DNA of 64,000 bases, taken from positions 124,001 through 188,000 of the forward strand of contig CATQIH010000029.1 in assembly GCA_958296015.1 (NCBI GenBank), given 5' to 3'. Each line of letters starts with the position of its first letter. The stretch's first letter is position 1. Both the position numbers and the translations under genes were made by a program. Below are positions 36,294-45,499 of this stretch, one piece after another. The notes under the pieces were generated by a model that was not told where the DNA came from, searched no databases, and saw only the letters and a program-made list of their open reading frames with translations. The DNA is from Cyclobacteriaceae bacterium. GTDB taxonomy: Bacteria; Bacteroidota; Bacteroidia; Cytophagales; Cyclobacteriaceae.

Positions 36294-36821
36294 TTACCGC
36301 AGAATACTTTTCAGGTGGTTTACGCCTTCTTCACTTACCTTGTATTGGCCTTGCCTCATCTTAAATACTTTTTTATATTCCTGGTTGAGTTTGATAAAGT
36401 GCGCTGGGTTAGACAAATCGAGGCCATGATCTTTCAGTAGCTTGGTCACTTCGCGGGTGGTAAAAACACCTTCCTCGTTTTTAGTCTGAATGTAGTAGCT
36501 CGCCATCAGCACAATGTCTGTTTTGCTGACATTCTTAGGGCGACGATGGTAAAATTCACCAAACGATTCCATGTCGTTAAATGCCACGTTGCTATCCTGC
36601 CGGGTTGTGGGCTGTGCAGGAGCGGCATCGAAAAGATCGCCTTGTGTAGCCATCATGGAACGGGGTGCCGAAGCTTCCTGCACAGGTCTGGCCGTGCTTT
36701 TCTCCAGCAAAGAAAGGAAACTCTTAATTTCTTCGGAATACGAATTGACGAAATCTTCCGAGCCTTCTACCTCAAACTCTCCGGTATTTAGTGTGATTTT
36801 TACTCTTGCTTTCTGATCCAT
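36294..36821 (-). CDS. Hypothetical protein with C-terminal winged-helix-like region
   Basis: A 175-residue cytoplasmic protein of unknown family. The start at 36821 (MDQKARVKITLNTGEFEVEG) is preferred over an upstream start at 36899 that adds a 26-residue, membrane-like leader. N-terminal strands are followed by a Ser/Ala/Pro-rich linker (about 50-85), and the last 75 residues (VSKTDIVLMASYYIQTK, TTREVTKLLKDHG, KLNQEYKKVFKMRQGQYKV) look like a winged helix. A regulatory or DNA-binding role is possible but unproven. It is convergent with the HAD phosphatase gene. Confidence 0.6.
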   Translation of the reverse strand: MDQKARVKITLNTGEFEVEGSEDFVNSYSEEIKSFLSLLEKSTARPVQEASAPRSMMATQGDLFDAAPAQPTTRQDSNVAFNDMESFGEFYHRRPKNVSKTDIVLMASYYIQTKNEEGVFTTREVTKLLKDHGLDLSNPAHFIKLNQEYKKVFKMRQGQYKVSEEGVNHLKSILR

Positions 36822-37016
36822 ATATAAACAGGCTACAAATTCCCTGGTGCGAATGTATCTAAAACTGTCAATATATACTTTTTTATCATAGATAAACAAC
36901 TACTTTTGCCGCTAATTCTCATGCAAAGATGCACAATCGGCCTATTTACCAAGCCGATTTTTGTCTATACTTTTATATTCAGAGAAAATGAAAGCCTTTA
37001 ATTAACGCACTTCAAT

Positions 37017-37811
37017 ATGGCAAAAAAGATCAATATCAGTATCATCAACAGTATTGCCGTCGAGGCAGGAAAAGAAATACTCAAAGTGTATCATGACGAT
37101 GATTTTTCTAAAGTAGTAGATTTTAAAGCAGATAACTCACCGCTAACGCTGGCCGATCAGGCATCGCACAAGGTGATAGCACCTGCCTTGCAGCAGCAAT
37201 ATCCGGATATTCCTGTGATATCAGAAGAGGGAAAAGACATAGCTTACGCGGTGCGCAAAGATTGGGGATATTTCTGGCTGGTTGATCCGCTGGATGGTAC
37301 CAAAGAGTTTATCAAACGCAATGGCCAGTTCACCGTCAACATCGCGTTGATACATCAGGGAGCACCTGTGGCCGGTGTCATCTACACACCCGTAACAGGA
37401 GAACTATATTTTGCCGGTAAAGAAGGTTATGTGGAAGATATAGAACCAGGAGCTTACAAACAACTGGGTGATGGAAAAACCACCAAACTTGAGGTAAACC
37501 ACAAAACAGACCAACTTATTGCCGTAAGAAGCAGCAGCCATGCTTCGGAAGAAGAAGAAAAAGTGCTGACAGCCTATAGAGCAACAGAAAATATCTCCAA
37601 AGGCAGTTCACTGAAGTTTTGTATGGTGGCCGAAGGGAAAGCCGATATTTACTACCGGCACGGCCCTACCATGGAGTGGGACACCGCCGCTGGGCAGGCT
37701 ATCGTAGAAGGTGCCGGAGGTGCAGTGTACCAGGGAACCAGTAGAAAATCCTTTGCCTACAACAAAGAATCACTGCTCAACAGCAGCTTCCTGGTGATCG
37801 CCAAACAGTAA
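37017..37811 (+). CDS. cysQ: 3'(2'),5'-bisphosphate nucleotidase
   Basis: A 264-residue enzyme of the inositol monophosphatase superfamily that hydrolyses PAP to AMP, clearing the by-product of sulfate assimilation. Seen: VISEEGKDI (Glu pair), FWLVDPLDGTKEFIKRNGQ (metal-binding DPxDGT), VNIALIHQGAPVAGVIYTP and EWDTAAGQAIVEGAGG at the C terminus. Length is normal. Neighbours do not include sulfur genes, so the assignment rests on sequence. Confidence 0.92.
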   Translation: MAKKINISIINSIAVEAGKEILKVYHDDDFSKVVDFKADNSPLTLADQASHKVIAPALQQQYPDIPVISEEGKDIAYAVRKDWGYFWLVDPLDGTKEFIKRNGQFTVNIALIHQGAPVAGVIYTPVTGELYFAGKEGYVEDIEPGAYKQLGDGKTTKLEVNHKTDQLIAVRSSSHASEEEEKVLTAYRATENISKGSSLKFCMVAEGKADIYYRHGPTMEWDTAAGQAIVEGAGGAVYQGTSRKSFAYNKESLLNSSFLVIAKQ

Positions 37812-37838
37812 GAGAAAAACCAAGACTATAACAATAAA

Positions 37839-37883
37839 AAATGCCGGAAAGGTGGGTGTTAAACCTGCACTTTCCGGCATTTG
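37839..37883. terminator. Long inverted repeat between convergent genes
   Basis: AAATGCCGGAAAG and CTTTCCGGCATTT form an arm of 13 bp, extended by further pairs, with a loop of roughly 15 nt. It lies 27 nt after cysQ and 20 nt before the end of the adhesin-like gene. T runs are short, so it may be a bidirectional terminator or an RNA-stabilising hairpin. Confidence 0.65.
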
Positions 37884-37903
37884 CTGTATCTACAAAGCAA
37901 AAA

Positions 37904-40768
37904 TTATCGGTTCACAATCACTTTCCTGTTCACTTTTTCCTGTCCCATATAAAGTGTCAGCACGTAGACCCCATTGGGTACATTGTACAAGCCCAGACTT
38001 TCGTCTACAGAGGCTGTTTTACCCAAAACCTTTCGCTGAACCAACTGACCGCTGATGCTTCGGAGTTCTATGGTCACCTTGGAAGCTTTCTTCAACTGAA
38101 AAGCAACATTAAGCGTTTGTCCGGAAGGTATCGGATACATTTTCAGCATCGCATCCTGTACAAACAATTCTTCTATACCCGTTACAGACTTCTGATAGAA
38201 AATACTATAGCTGGCAGCCTTGCTGGCATTGCCTGCCGCGTCAACAGCAGCACCGTCTGGTACGCTGATCTTGATAGTACCCTGGTCCATGGTCATCACG
38301 TTGGCTGTGAAAGTAGTGCTGTCTGAAGTAGTCAGCTTACTGATAGCAGCACTGTCTATAGCTATATCCGTGGAATCAAACTTGCTTACGCGCTCGCTGA
38401 AAGTGAAGGTTGCTACAAAAGTGCTGGCCTGTGTCGTATCAGTTTCTGAAGAAGTAATGGTCAGTGTGGGAGCTACGGTATCGCCACCTCCACCGGTTGT
38501 TGCATCATAGAAGAGGCTCAGCGTGTCTGAGGCCATATTGCCATTGCCTGCCAGATCGGCCACCATGCCACTGTCAATAGTCACCAGGACGGCTCCTGTT
38601 GTATCAGGCATGATGTCGGCTGTAAACACGGTGCTATCTGCTGTTTGTACATTACCGGCTATGGCATTGGTCAGCATCAATTTGGTGGAATCAAAACTGA
38701 CTACCGCTTCACTGAATGTAATGGTGATGGCGAAATTAGCTGATACCGTATCGCTGGCATCGGTGGTAAGTGCAGCAGTAGGTGCAGTGCCGTCGTATAT
38801 AATGCTAAGCAGCTGTGATGCCACATTGCCGGAGCCTGCCGCATCAACCGCGGCATTTTCTTTCACGGCAATACTCACTATGCTATCTATTACCGGACTC
38901 AGGTTAGTGGTAAATGTAGTACTGTCTTGGGTAATGAGCGTATCAGCGGCGGCATTGAGTAACTCGAGGCCATCGATGGTAAATTTACTAACTGCACTGC
39001 TGAAAGTAATGGTTACAGGAACAGACTCCAGATTAGTAGGATTGCTGGCTGTTGTAGTGAGCTTTACTGAAGGAGCACCGCTGGGCTGATAAACTCTTGT
39101 CAATGGTGTAGCCGCCGCATTAGGTTTGCCACCATTGACGGCAGTAGCAGCTTCGGCAGGCAGTTCTATGGTGACAGGCCCTACATCGCTGGGTGTAATG
39201 CCGGTAGTGAAGATAATGCTATCTCCTGTGACGAGCGTATCGGCGGTACCATTGGTAATTTTCAGGTCACTAAGGGCAAAACCGGATACCAGTTCGCTGA
39301 AAGTAATGCTCACATTAAGCACATCTGCTGTAAAGACACTGTCTTCCTGTGTTGATAGTGCGACGGTAAGAGCAGATACATCATACAATATGCTGAAGGT
39401 GGCCTCTTCTGTACTGGCACCACCCTGTGCATCAGTGACCGCACCAGCTGGCAGGGTAACGATGACAGCACCTCCGTTTTCAGGCGTGATGTTAGCCGCA
39501 AACGTAATGCTGTCGAGTGTAGCAAGCTCGGTAGCGGCACCATTGGTCACTGTCAGGTCAGCCACTGCAAAGCCACTTGCTTTTTTGTTAAATGTGATTG
39601 TAATAGGTATAGGCGACTGGTTGGCTACACTATCATATTCGCTAGTGATGGTAGCTGCAATAGCAAGCGCGCTCTTGTTGATCATAGCCGTAGCAGGTGC
39701 TCCGGTATTTCCGGCGGCATCTTCCAGAATGACTGAAAGCTGTAGGTCACCATCTGCTAGGCCACTGACATCTATACCGGTTGGCTGGTCAGCTATCGGT
39801 CCGCTACCAGCAACAACACTATCTGCCGCATCCTTTATTGAATAATAATATTTAACAGCGTCGCCTGGATTGGCAATTGTGAAACTAACCGCCGTCTGAT
39901 TGCTGGCATCTATGCTTGCCTGATCTATAGCCACAGTATATCCTGCCGGGGGTACTATATCTGTAGCAGCTGCATCAAGTGCAGTGGAAGTAATGAAGTT
40001 TGAGGTGGTGCCGGTTAGGGCAAATCCACTTAGTATACCACTTTTTGCACCAGCAACACTATTGGTAAGTGAATCGATAGGGGTAGGGACTGTGTTATCT
40101 TTGTCTGCTGTGCCCTGGTTAGCATTATAATACGCAATCAGACCTGGTTCGGTGACAGCAAGTGGTTGCTGCATAGAAGCTTTGATCTCTTCGGCAGTAC
40201 GAACGGTACTCCATATTCTTACTTCATCCAATGCACCTTTCAGGAAATTTGCACCCACAAATCCTCCGATTTGCAGAGAATCTCCCCCTTCATCAGAGTA
40301 ATTCTTAGTATCAGCAGCAGAAATAGTAGCTTGTGATACTTGTACGCCGTTTTTATATAGGGTAAATACTCTATTATTAGCATCAAAGGTAACAGCAACG
40401 TGCATCCACCGGCCGGTAGGAAATACGGCTGTATCCTGCACCGTAAACCACTTCCCATTATGCCCGGCTGCCAGACGGCGGCCATTGGTGGTAGGAATCC
40501 AGAAAGCCGTATTGGCTGTTCCAGGGTTGCCGGAAGCAATGTTATTGTTAAAACCTTCGGCATTAATCTCTCCTGCTGCAAGCTCGCGCAGATATACCAG
40601 GGCTTCTTTGGTGTAAGAACCGGAGACCTTGATCTGGGATTCTACAATGTCGTCCTTACCATCAAAATCCAGGGCATTTTGCTGAGCATATGCCTGTGTT
40701 GATAGTATTCCTAGCCAGCCTAAAAAAATGATGCTGGCCCATGAGTTTGTAAAGTTTTTTAATTTCAT
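37904..40768 (-). CDS. Large secreted Ig-like repeat protein with LamG domain and T9SS sorting signal
   Basis: A 954-residue exported protein. Signal peptide about 1-28. A LamG/concanavalin-like domain (about 30-205, ALDFDGKDDIVE ... LDEVRIWSTVRTAEEIK) is followed by an Ig-like segment and five tandem Ig-like (BIg-type) repeats of about 85-95 residues (about 370-850). Each repeat has an 'ITFSE...F...L...TNG...L...DS..FT' pattern and ends in a strand before an SIFYD-like motif. The last 85 residues are a T9SS type A sorting domain (MLKMYPIPSGQTLNVAF, NGVYVLTLYMGQEKVNRK). It would be exported through the outer membrane and anchored to the cell surface; adhesion or polysaccharide binding is likely. 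Confidence 0.9.
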   Translation of the reverse strand: MKLKNFTNSWASIIFLGWLGILSTQAYAQQNALDFDGKDDIVESQIKVSGSYTKEALVYLRELAAGEINAEGFNNNIASGNPGTANTAFWIPTTNGRRLAAGHNGKWFTVQDTAVFPTGRWMHVAVTFDANNRVFTLYKNGVQVSQATISAADTKNYSDEGGDSLQIGGFVGANFLKGALDEVRIWSTVRTAEEIKASMQQPLAVTEPGLIAYYNANQGTADKDNTVPTPIDSLTNSVAGAKSGILSGFALTGTTSNFITSTALDAAATDIVPPAGYTVAIDQASIDASNQTAVSFTIANPGDAVKYYYSIKDAADSVVAGSGPIADQPTGIDVSGLADGDLQLSVILEDAAGNTGAPATAMINKSALAIAATITSEYDSVANQSPIPITITFNKKASGFAVADLTVTNGAATELATLDSITFAANITPENGGAVIVTLPAGAVTDAQGGASTEEATFSILYDVSALTVALSTQEDSVFTADVLNVSITFSELVSGFALSDLKITNGTADTLVTGDSIIFTTGITPSDVGPVTIELPAEAATAVNGGKPNAAATPLTRVYQPSGAPSVKLTTTASNPTNLESVPVTITFSSAVSKFTIDGLELLNAAADTLITQDSTTFTTNLSPVIDSIVSIAVKENAAVDAAGSGNVASQLLSIIYDGTAPTAALTTDASDTVSANFAITITFSEAVVSFDSTKLMLTNAIAGNVQTADSTVFTADIMPDTTGAVLVTIDSGMVADLAGNGNMASDTLSLFYDATTGGGGDTVAPTLTITSSETDTTQASTFVATFTFSERVSKFDSTDIAIDSAAISKLTTSDSTTFTANVMTMDQGTIKISVPDGAAVDAAGNASKAASYSIFYQKSVTGIEELFVQDAMLKMYPIPSGQTLNVAFQLKKASKVTIELRSISGQLVQRKVLGKTASVDESLGLYNVPNGVYVLTLYMGQEKVNRKVIVNR

Positions 40769-41006
40769 ATGACTAAGCTAAAAAATTGATGATTTAAAAA
40801 TGACTGATAATAGATTAAACTAAAAATTGTATTTAATCATGATGTAATATAATAATAATTTTAGTATTGCGGTAGAAAATTAGCAGTTCTTTGTAAAAAA
40901 AGCAAAGCTTTGTGCATGATAAACTCACAACGCAAACAAAGACCGCCATATAATGTTCTTAAACCTGAAATGATGATACCCTGTATTACTTGAATACATT
41001 TATAGT

Positions 41007-41585
41007 ATGGCTACAACCAAAATTCCGGACGCGCTCAAGCAGGCTATCAAAGATTTACCCGACCAGGAAAAGGATAAATTACTGTTGCGCCTGATCGCCA
41101 AAGATAAGATGCTGGTGGAAAGACTCAACCATCAGCTATTAGAAGATGAGGTAGACATGGAGCAAAAGCGTGAGGCACTGGCAGCGCAGATACGGCATCA
41201 TTTTGACACTGAAGGCTTGGGCTTCTGGAGCCATACACCCGGCCTGGTGATGATGGAAATGCGCAGCTTCAGTGGCGAGATCACCCGGCACATCAAGATC
41301 ACCAAAGATAAATACGGGGAAGTGCAGCTCAACCTGCTGCTCATCAATATGCCCTTTCGTACGCAGCAAAAAATACTACAGGGTAACCGCCACCGTGCCG
41401 ATAAGTTTGCCGACTATGTATGCAAAAAAGCGCAGCTCATCATGAAAAAACTGGCTTCGTTTGACAGAGACTATTACCTAGAATTTGAAAAGGATGTCAA
41501 TGAAATGCTCCGGCACCTACAGCAATACCCACCTACTGCTGGTCTGATGCAGTATTACCAATTACCCAGGCACTGGGAATACTAA
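41007..41585 (+). CDS. Hypothetical cytoplasmic protein
   Basis: A 192-residue soluble protein without a recognised domain. It is helical in the first 65 residues (IKDLPDQEKDKLLLRLIAKD, LLEDEVDMEQKREALAAQI), then has a mixed region with FWSHTPGLVMMEMRSFSGEI and an Arg/Lys-rich stretch. No signal peptide or membrane segment. It lies alone, 107 nt before the histidine kinase. The reading frame and composition look like a normal gene. Confidence 0.65.
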   Translation: MATTKIPDALKQAIKDLPDQEKDKLLLRLIAKDKMLVERLNHQLLEDEVDMEQKREALAAQIRHHFDTEGLGFWSHTPGLVMMEMRSFSGEITRHIKITKDKYGEVQLNLLLINMPFRTQQKILQGNRHRADKFADYVCKKAQLIMKKLASFDRDYYLEFEKDVNEMLRHLQQYPPTAGLMQYYQLPRHWEY

Positions 41586-41689
41586 ATTTTACATTTGACA
41601 AAGAGCAGGCATTTGTAACTACAAAAGATTGTTTAACTTTGGTGGATACAACTATCAGGTAACAACCATCATTGATTATTTGCAGGAGT

Positions 41690-44107
41690 ATGGATGATAC
41701 TCAACTCAAACAAGATACAACATACACGGAAAACGCAGGCTTCCTGAACGGAGGTGGGGAGATGGGCAAGCTCATTCGTGCTCTCGACTGGTCGGCAACC
41801 ACACTTGGGCCGGTGGATAGCTGGCCACAAAGTTTGCGTACTGCCCTGGGCATCGTACTTCATGCTAAGTTTCCCATGTTCCTCTGGTGGGGCAATGACC
41901 TGATCCAGTTTTATAACGATGCTTACCTTCCTAGTCTGCGTAGTAGTGCTACATACCCTTTAGCATTGGGGCAAAAAGGAGAAGATTACTGGGGAGAGTT
42001 ATGGTCCACTATCAAACCTGTGGTAGATCATATCCTTTCTGGCAATGAAGCTACCTGGAATGAAGATTATTTGGTACCTGTTGAGCGCAACGGAAAGACG
42101 GAAGATGCATACTGGACTTATAGCTACAGCCCTATATATGATGAAAGCGGAAATATAGGTGGCGTGCTTGCAATATGTTATGAAACCTCAGAGAAAGTAA
42201 AGAAAGTAAATGATCTTCAGCTATCCGACCAGCGTTTCCAGAACCTGGTGCGCGAAACCACCATTGGTATCATTGTCCTGATTGGAAAGGAAATGCGGGT
42301 GAATATTGTGAATGAGGCGTACGGACGATTAGTTGACCACACTGCGGAAGAATTACTGAACCAGCCTCTGTTTAGTATAATCCCTGAAACAGAGGAGGAG
42401 TTCCGCCCGATACTGGATAGCGTGCGTACTACCGGCGAACCGCTGTACCTCTACGATCATCCTTATTTTATATATGTAGATGGAGAGAAAAAAGAAGGAT
42501 ACCTGAATTTGGTTTACCAGCCATACAAAGAAGCCGATGGCACCATCACAGGGGTCATGGTACTTTGCCATGAGGTAACGGCACAGATAGCCGACCAAAA
42601 GAGTACTAAAGAAAGCGAAACGCGGTTCCGCAACCTGATAGAAGAATCGCCCGTGGCTACCTGCCTGTTTACTGGCAGGGATCTGATCATTGAAATAGCC
42701 AATGAAGCTATGTTAGACCTTTGGGGCAAAGGAGCGTCTGTAATAGGAAAGCCACTGAGCGAGGCATTACCTGAGCTGAAAGGGCAGCCTTTCCTGCAAA
42801 TACTGGATGACGTGTTCACTACTGGTAAACTCTATTCAGCAAAAGATGCAGCAGCCGACCTTGTTGTAGGTGGTGTATTAGCTACTTACTATTTTGACTT
42901 TGCTTATACACCCTTGTTCAATACAGAAGGTGAAGTATATGGCATCGTGGATACAGCCATAGATATAACCAGTCAGGTACTTGCCATAAAAAGCCTGGAA
43001 GAAGCAGAAGCCCGTACGCGAAGTACAGCAGAACGCTTGCAATTTGCGTTGGATGCAGGTAATCTGGGTTCTTATGAGCTTAGTTTACCAGACGGTGCCA
43101 TCAACTGTACGGCTCTTTACAAGCAGAACTTCGGTCTTTTACCAACTGATACGCTCAACTACAAAAAGCTGGTTTCTATGATTCTTCCTGCGGATAAGGC
43201 ACAGATGCAACAGGCCATAGATAAGGCAATTGCAGAGCGTGCTGTTTACATAGCGGAATGCCGGGTGCAATGGCCCGATAACACCATTCACTGGATCAGG
43301 GCCTCGGGTAATATATTTTATGATGAGCAAAGTCAGCCCACACAAATTATTGGCGTAACACAGGACATCACCGAACAAAAAAACTTTACGGCTTCGCTGG
43401 AATTGAAGAACGAGCAACTCATACGCATCAACAACGATTTGGATAACTTTATCTACACTGCCTCTCACGACCTGAAGGCACCTATCTCCAATATTGAGGG
43501 GCTGCTGCATAGCTTGCTGCGCGTACTTTCTCCGGAAAGCCTGGCCTCGGAGCGTACGCAGCGCATCACCGACATGATGAAGCAATCGATAGAACGCTTC
43601 AAAAAGACCATTGGTAGCCTTACCGAAGTTGTCAAACTCCAGAAAGAAAACAGCGCAGAAGCCGTACTGGTAGATATTTCTCTGGTGGTTGAAGAAGTAC
43701 AGTTGGATCTGATACCGATGGTACAGTCTTCAGGTGCTCATATTGTGGTAGATGTAGCCCGCTGCCCTGCTATTCGCTTTTCGGAGAAAAACCTGCGGTC
43801 GGTTGTCTACAACCTGCTGTCGAACGCCATCAAGTACCGTTCTCCTGACAGGGAGCCGCAAATAGCCATTAGCTGCAAAACCACCAATGAATACCATGTA
43901 CTCACTGTCTCCGACAATGGCCTGGGCATGGAACCCGATCGTGTGAGCCAGCTCTTTACCATGTTCAAACGGTTTCATGCCCATGTGGAAGGCACTGGTA
44001 TCGGGCTGTATATGGTGAAAAAAATGGTAGAAAACGCCGGTGGGCGCATTGAGGTAGCAAGTGAGGTAAATGCAGGTACTACTTTTAATGTCTATTTCCG
44101 AAAATAA
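41690..44107 (+). CDS. PAS-domain sensor histidine kinase
   Basis: An 805-residue cytosolic kinase with no membrane segment. Four PAS-type domains come in order (about 10-170, 180-305, 310-430 and 440-565), the first with FLWWGNDLIQFYND, common in Bacteroidota hybrid kinases. The HisKA helix has the phospho-accepting His in YTASHDLKAPISNIEG, and the HATPase domain has NLLSNAIKYRSPD (N box), TVSDNGLGM (G1) and GTGIGLYMVKKMV (G2). I start at the ATG at 41690, with an AGGAG ribosome-binding sequence 5 nt before it; a TTG at 41672 is less likely. The next gene is a response regulator, so they are probable partners. Confidence 0.93.
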   Translation: MDDTQLKQDTTYTENAGFLNGGGEMGKLIRALDWSATTLGPVDSWPQSLRTALGIVLHAKFPMFLWWGNDLIQFYNDAYLPSLRSSATYPLALGQKGEDYWGELWSTIKPVVDHILSGNEATWNEDYLVPVERNGKTEDAYWTYSYSPIYDESGNIGGVLAICYETSEKVKKVNDLQLSDQRFQNLVRETTIGIIVLIGKEMRVNIVNEAYGRLVDHTAEELLNQPLFSIIPETEEEFRPILDSVRTTGEPLYLYDHPYFIYVDGEKKEGYLNLVYQPYKEADGTITGVMVLCHEVTAQIADQKSTKESETRFRNLIEESPVATCLFTGRDLIIEIANEAMLDLWGKGASVIGKPLSEALPELKGQPFLQILDDVFTTGKLYSAKDAAADLVVGGVLATYYFDFAYTPLFNTEGEVYGIVDTAIDITSQVLAIKSLEEAEARTRSTAERLQFALDAGNLGSYELSLPDGAINCTALYKQNFGLLPTDTLNYKKLVSMILPADKAQMQQAIDKAIAERAVYIAECRVQWPDNTIHWIRASGNIFYDEQSQPTQIIGVTQDITEQKNFTASLELKNEQLIRINNDLDNFIYTASHDLKAPISNIEGLLHSLLRVLSPESLASERTQRITDMMKQSIERFKKTIGSLTEVVKLQKENSAEAVLVDISLVVEEVQLDLIPMVQSSGAHIVVDVARCPAIRFSEKNLRSVVYNLLSNAIKYRSPDREPQIAISCKTTNEYHVLTVSDNGLGMEPDRVSQLFTMFKRFHAHVEGTGIGLYMVKKMVENAGGRIEVASEVNAGTTFNVYFRK

Positions 44108-44113
44108 AATGAT

Positions 44114-44142
44114 TGTCATCTGGTGATGGCAGTTTATTTTTT
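44114..44142 (+). terminator. Hairpin with T run between kinase and response regulator
   Basis: A 7-bp stem (TGTCATC / GATGGCA with one G-T pair, tetraloop TGGT) is followed by GTTTATTTTTTT. It lies 7 nt after the kinase stop codon and 25 nt before the regulator's ATG, so read-through is probably partial. Confidence 0.6.
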
Positions 44143-44166
44143 TAACACCTTAACTGATTAATATTC

Positions 44167-44583
44167 ATGCACAAACTTGAATGTATTTTGCTGGTAGACG
44201 ACGACGAAACTACCAACTTTATCAACCAGATGTTGCTGGAAGATATGGAGGCTACGCACCAGGTGCTGCTCGCCTGCAATGGTAGAGAAGCTCTCAAGAT
44301 CATTAACCAACAGTGTGGACAGGGATGCTGCCCCGAACTGATCTTGCTGGATATCAATATGCCGGAGATGAATGGCTTTGAGTTTCTGGAAGCCTACGAA
44401 ACTCTTGAGTGTTCTCACAAACAATCAGTGGTCATTGCTATGCTCACTACTTCCCTCAACCCGAAGGACGTAGCGCGTGCCCGGGATATGCCTATCAAAG
44501 ACTTTCTCAACAAACCCCTGACCGAAGAAAAAGTACACGAACTGTTCAGGGAGCATTTCAAAGACCCGGAAGGTGACGGTTGA
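44167..44583 (+). CDS. Response regulator (single receiver domain)
   Basis: A 138-residue receiver without an output domain. Seen: the LLVDDDE acidic pocket (residues 10-13), phospho-acceptor Asp in LLDINMPEMNGFEFLEA, TTS at the conserved Thr position and LNKPL with the conserved Lys. A Cys/Gly-rich loop (NQQCGQGCCPE) lies just before the phospho-acceptor strand. It probably receives phosphate from the adjacent PAS kinase. Confidence 0.92.
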   Translation: MHKLECILLVDDDETTNFINQMLLEDMEATHQVLLACNGREALKIINQQCGQGCCPELILLDINMPEMNGFEFLEAYETLECSHKQSVVIAMLTTSLNPKDVARARDMPIKDFLNKPLTEEKVHELFREHFKDPEGDG

Positions 44584-44729
44584 ATATTAACTACCACCAC
44601 AATCCCCCAAAGGCTTATAACAACATGCAAAAGCCCTTGGAGGATTCTTTGGATACAAACCACATAAACTTTAACGCTTTCTGCCAGTTCTTCACATACA
44701 CACTATTTTTTAACCTGCACCCACACACC

Positions 44730-45275
44730 ATGAACATGAAAGAGTGGATTACGTCTTCCCTTGATGTGCTATGGCCTACGCTTATCTCAGCCTGCCTGGT
44801 ATATATCATCATTATCCTCTACACCCGCATCTTTGGCCTGCGCAGCTTTTCCAAAATGTCCAGCTTCGATTTTGCCATGACCATCGCCATTGGTAGCCTG
44901 CTGGCCTCCACGGCCGTCAACAAAAGTACCTCGGTAGCCCAGGGTGGCGTGGCTCTACTGGCCTTATTCTTTCTGCAAACTGCCATTGCCTTTTTGCGCC
45001 GCAAGTTCAACTGGTTCAGCAAGGCAATAGACAACCAGCCCGTCTTGCTTATGCGCGGCAGCCAGATATTGCATGATAACCTAAAGAAAGTGCACCTCAG
45101 CGAAGACGACCTGCGCTCCAAACTCCGCGAAGCCAATGTGCTCAACTACTCCCAGGTAAAAGCCGTCGTCTTCGAAACCACCGGCGATGTATCCGTGCTG
45201 CACTCTGGCAAAGACGATGTGCATTTTGATCTTGATCTGCTAAAAAACGTACGAGACATGGAACGCCTGGCCTAA
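44730..45275 (+). CDS. DUF421 (YetF-like) membrane protein
   Basis: A 181-residue protein with three N-terminal membrane segments (about 12-31, 45-62, 68-86) and a C-terminal cytoplasmic domain (about 95-181), the DUF421/YetF arrangement. Seen: LYTRIFGLRSFSKMSSFDFA with the family's RxxGKRxxxxMTPFD-like motif, AIGSLLASTAVNKS, and QPVLLMRGSQILHDNLKKVHLSEDDLRSKLRE. The start at 44730 is chosen because the upstream frame overlaps the response regulator and lacks membrane content. Function is unknown. Confidence 0.87.
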   Translation: MNMKEWITSSLDVLWPTLISACLVYIIIILYTRIFGLRSFSKMSSFDFAMTIAIGSLLASTAVNKSTSVAQGGVALLALFFLQTAIAFLRRKFNWFSKAIDNQPVLLMRGSQILHDNLKKVHLSEDDLRSKLREANVLNYSQVKAVVFETTGDVSVLHSGKDDVHFDLDLLKNVRDMERLA

Positions 45276-45321
45276 TTGCTATCACCTTCTGCTGCCACAT
45301 ATCCTCACAAATTACGCCTCT

Positions 45322-45339
45322 GTCGGTCACAAGACCGAC
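45322..45339. repeat. Short perfect hairpin (third REP-like family)
   Basis: GTCGGTC and GACCGAC form a perfect 7-bp stem around an ACAA loop. An imperfect copy of the same core, GGTCACAAGAC, recurs at 45675-45685, on the other side of the decayed toxin-antitoxin pair. Confidence 0.6.
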
Positions 45340-45342
45340 GAA

Positions 45343-45499
45343 TTATTCATCCCAAATCGGTATCTCCTGATAACTGCCTACAGCTACGCTGTCTATGGTC
45401 AACTGAATGTTGTGTATTTTCAAAAGCCGTATCAACCGAATGGCCTGTAAGCTGCTGGCGAAGCGGTACAGGGGTACCCTGATCAAACAAAATTTTCAT
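45343..45499 (-). pseudogene. Decayed DUF5615 PIN-like toxin remnant
   Basis: The minus-strand frame from 45499 reads MKILFDQGTPVPLRQQL then TGHSVDTAFE, which is the N terminus of DUF5615 (Mut7-C/PIN-like ribonuclease toxins), then loses all similarity and stops at 45347. In the frame shifted by one, just downstream, the segment VGSYQEIPIWDE ends at 45343 and fits the C terminus of the same family. About 65 middle codons, including the usual GW..L.NGELL and TTDQN catalytic segments, are absent. This is an internal deletion with frame change. The ATG overlaps the TGA of the DUF433 frame (ATGA), as is normal for this toxin-antitoxin arrangement. Confidence 0.72.

Noticed and set aside
38220-39845. 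Long plus-strand frames over the Ig-like adhesin (38220-38510, 38523-39089, 39126-39845)
   Set aside because: They are antisense shadows of a repetitive, Ser/Thr-rich gene on the minus strand.
44580-44729. N-terminal extension of the DUF421 gene
   Set aside because: The upstream frame overlaps the response-regulator end and encodes a non-membrane, low-quality leader; the ATG at 44730 fits the family.
45276-45482. Plus-strand frame over the toxin remnant
   Set aside because: Shadow of the DUF5615/DUF433 remnant on the other strand; no similarity of its own.
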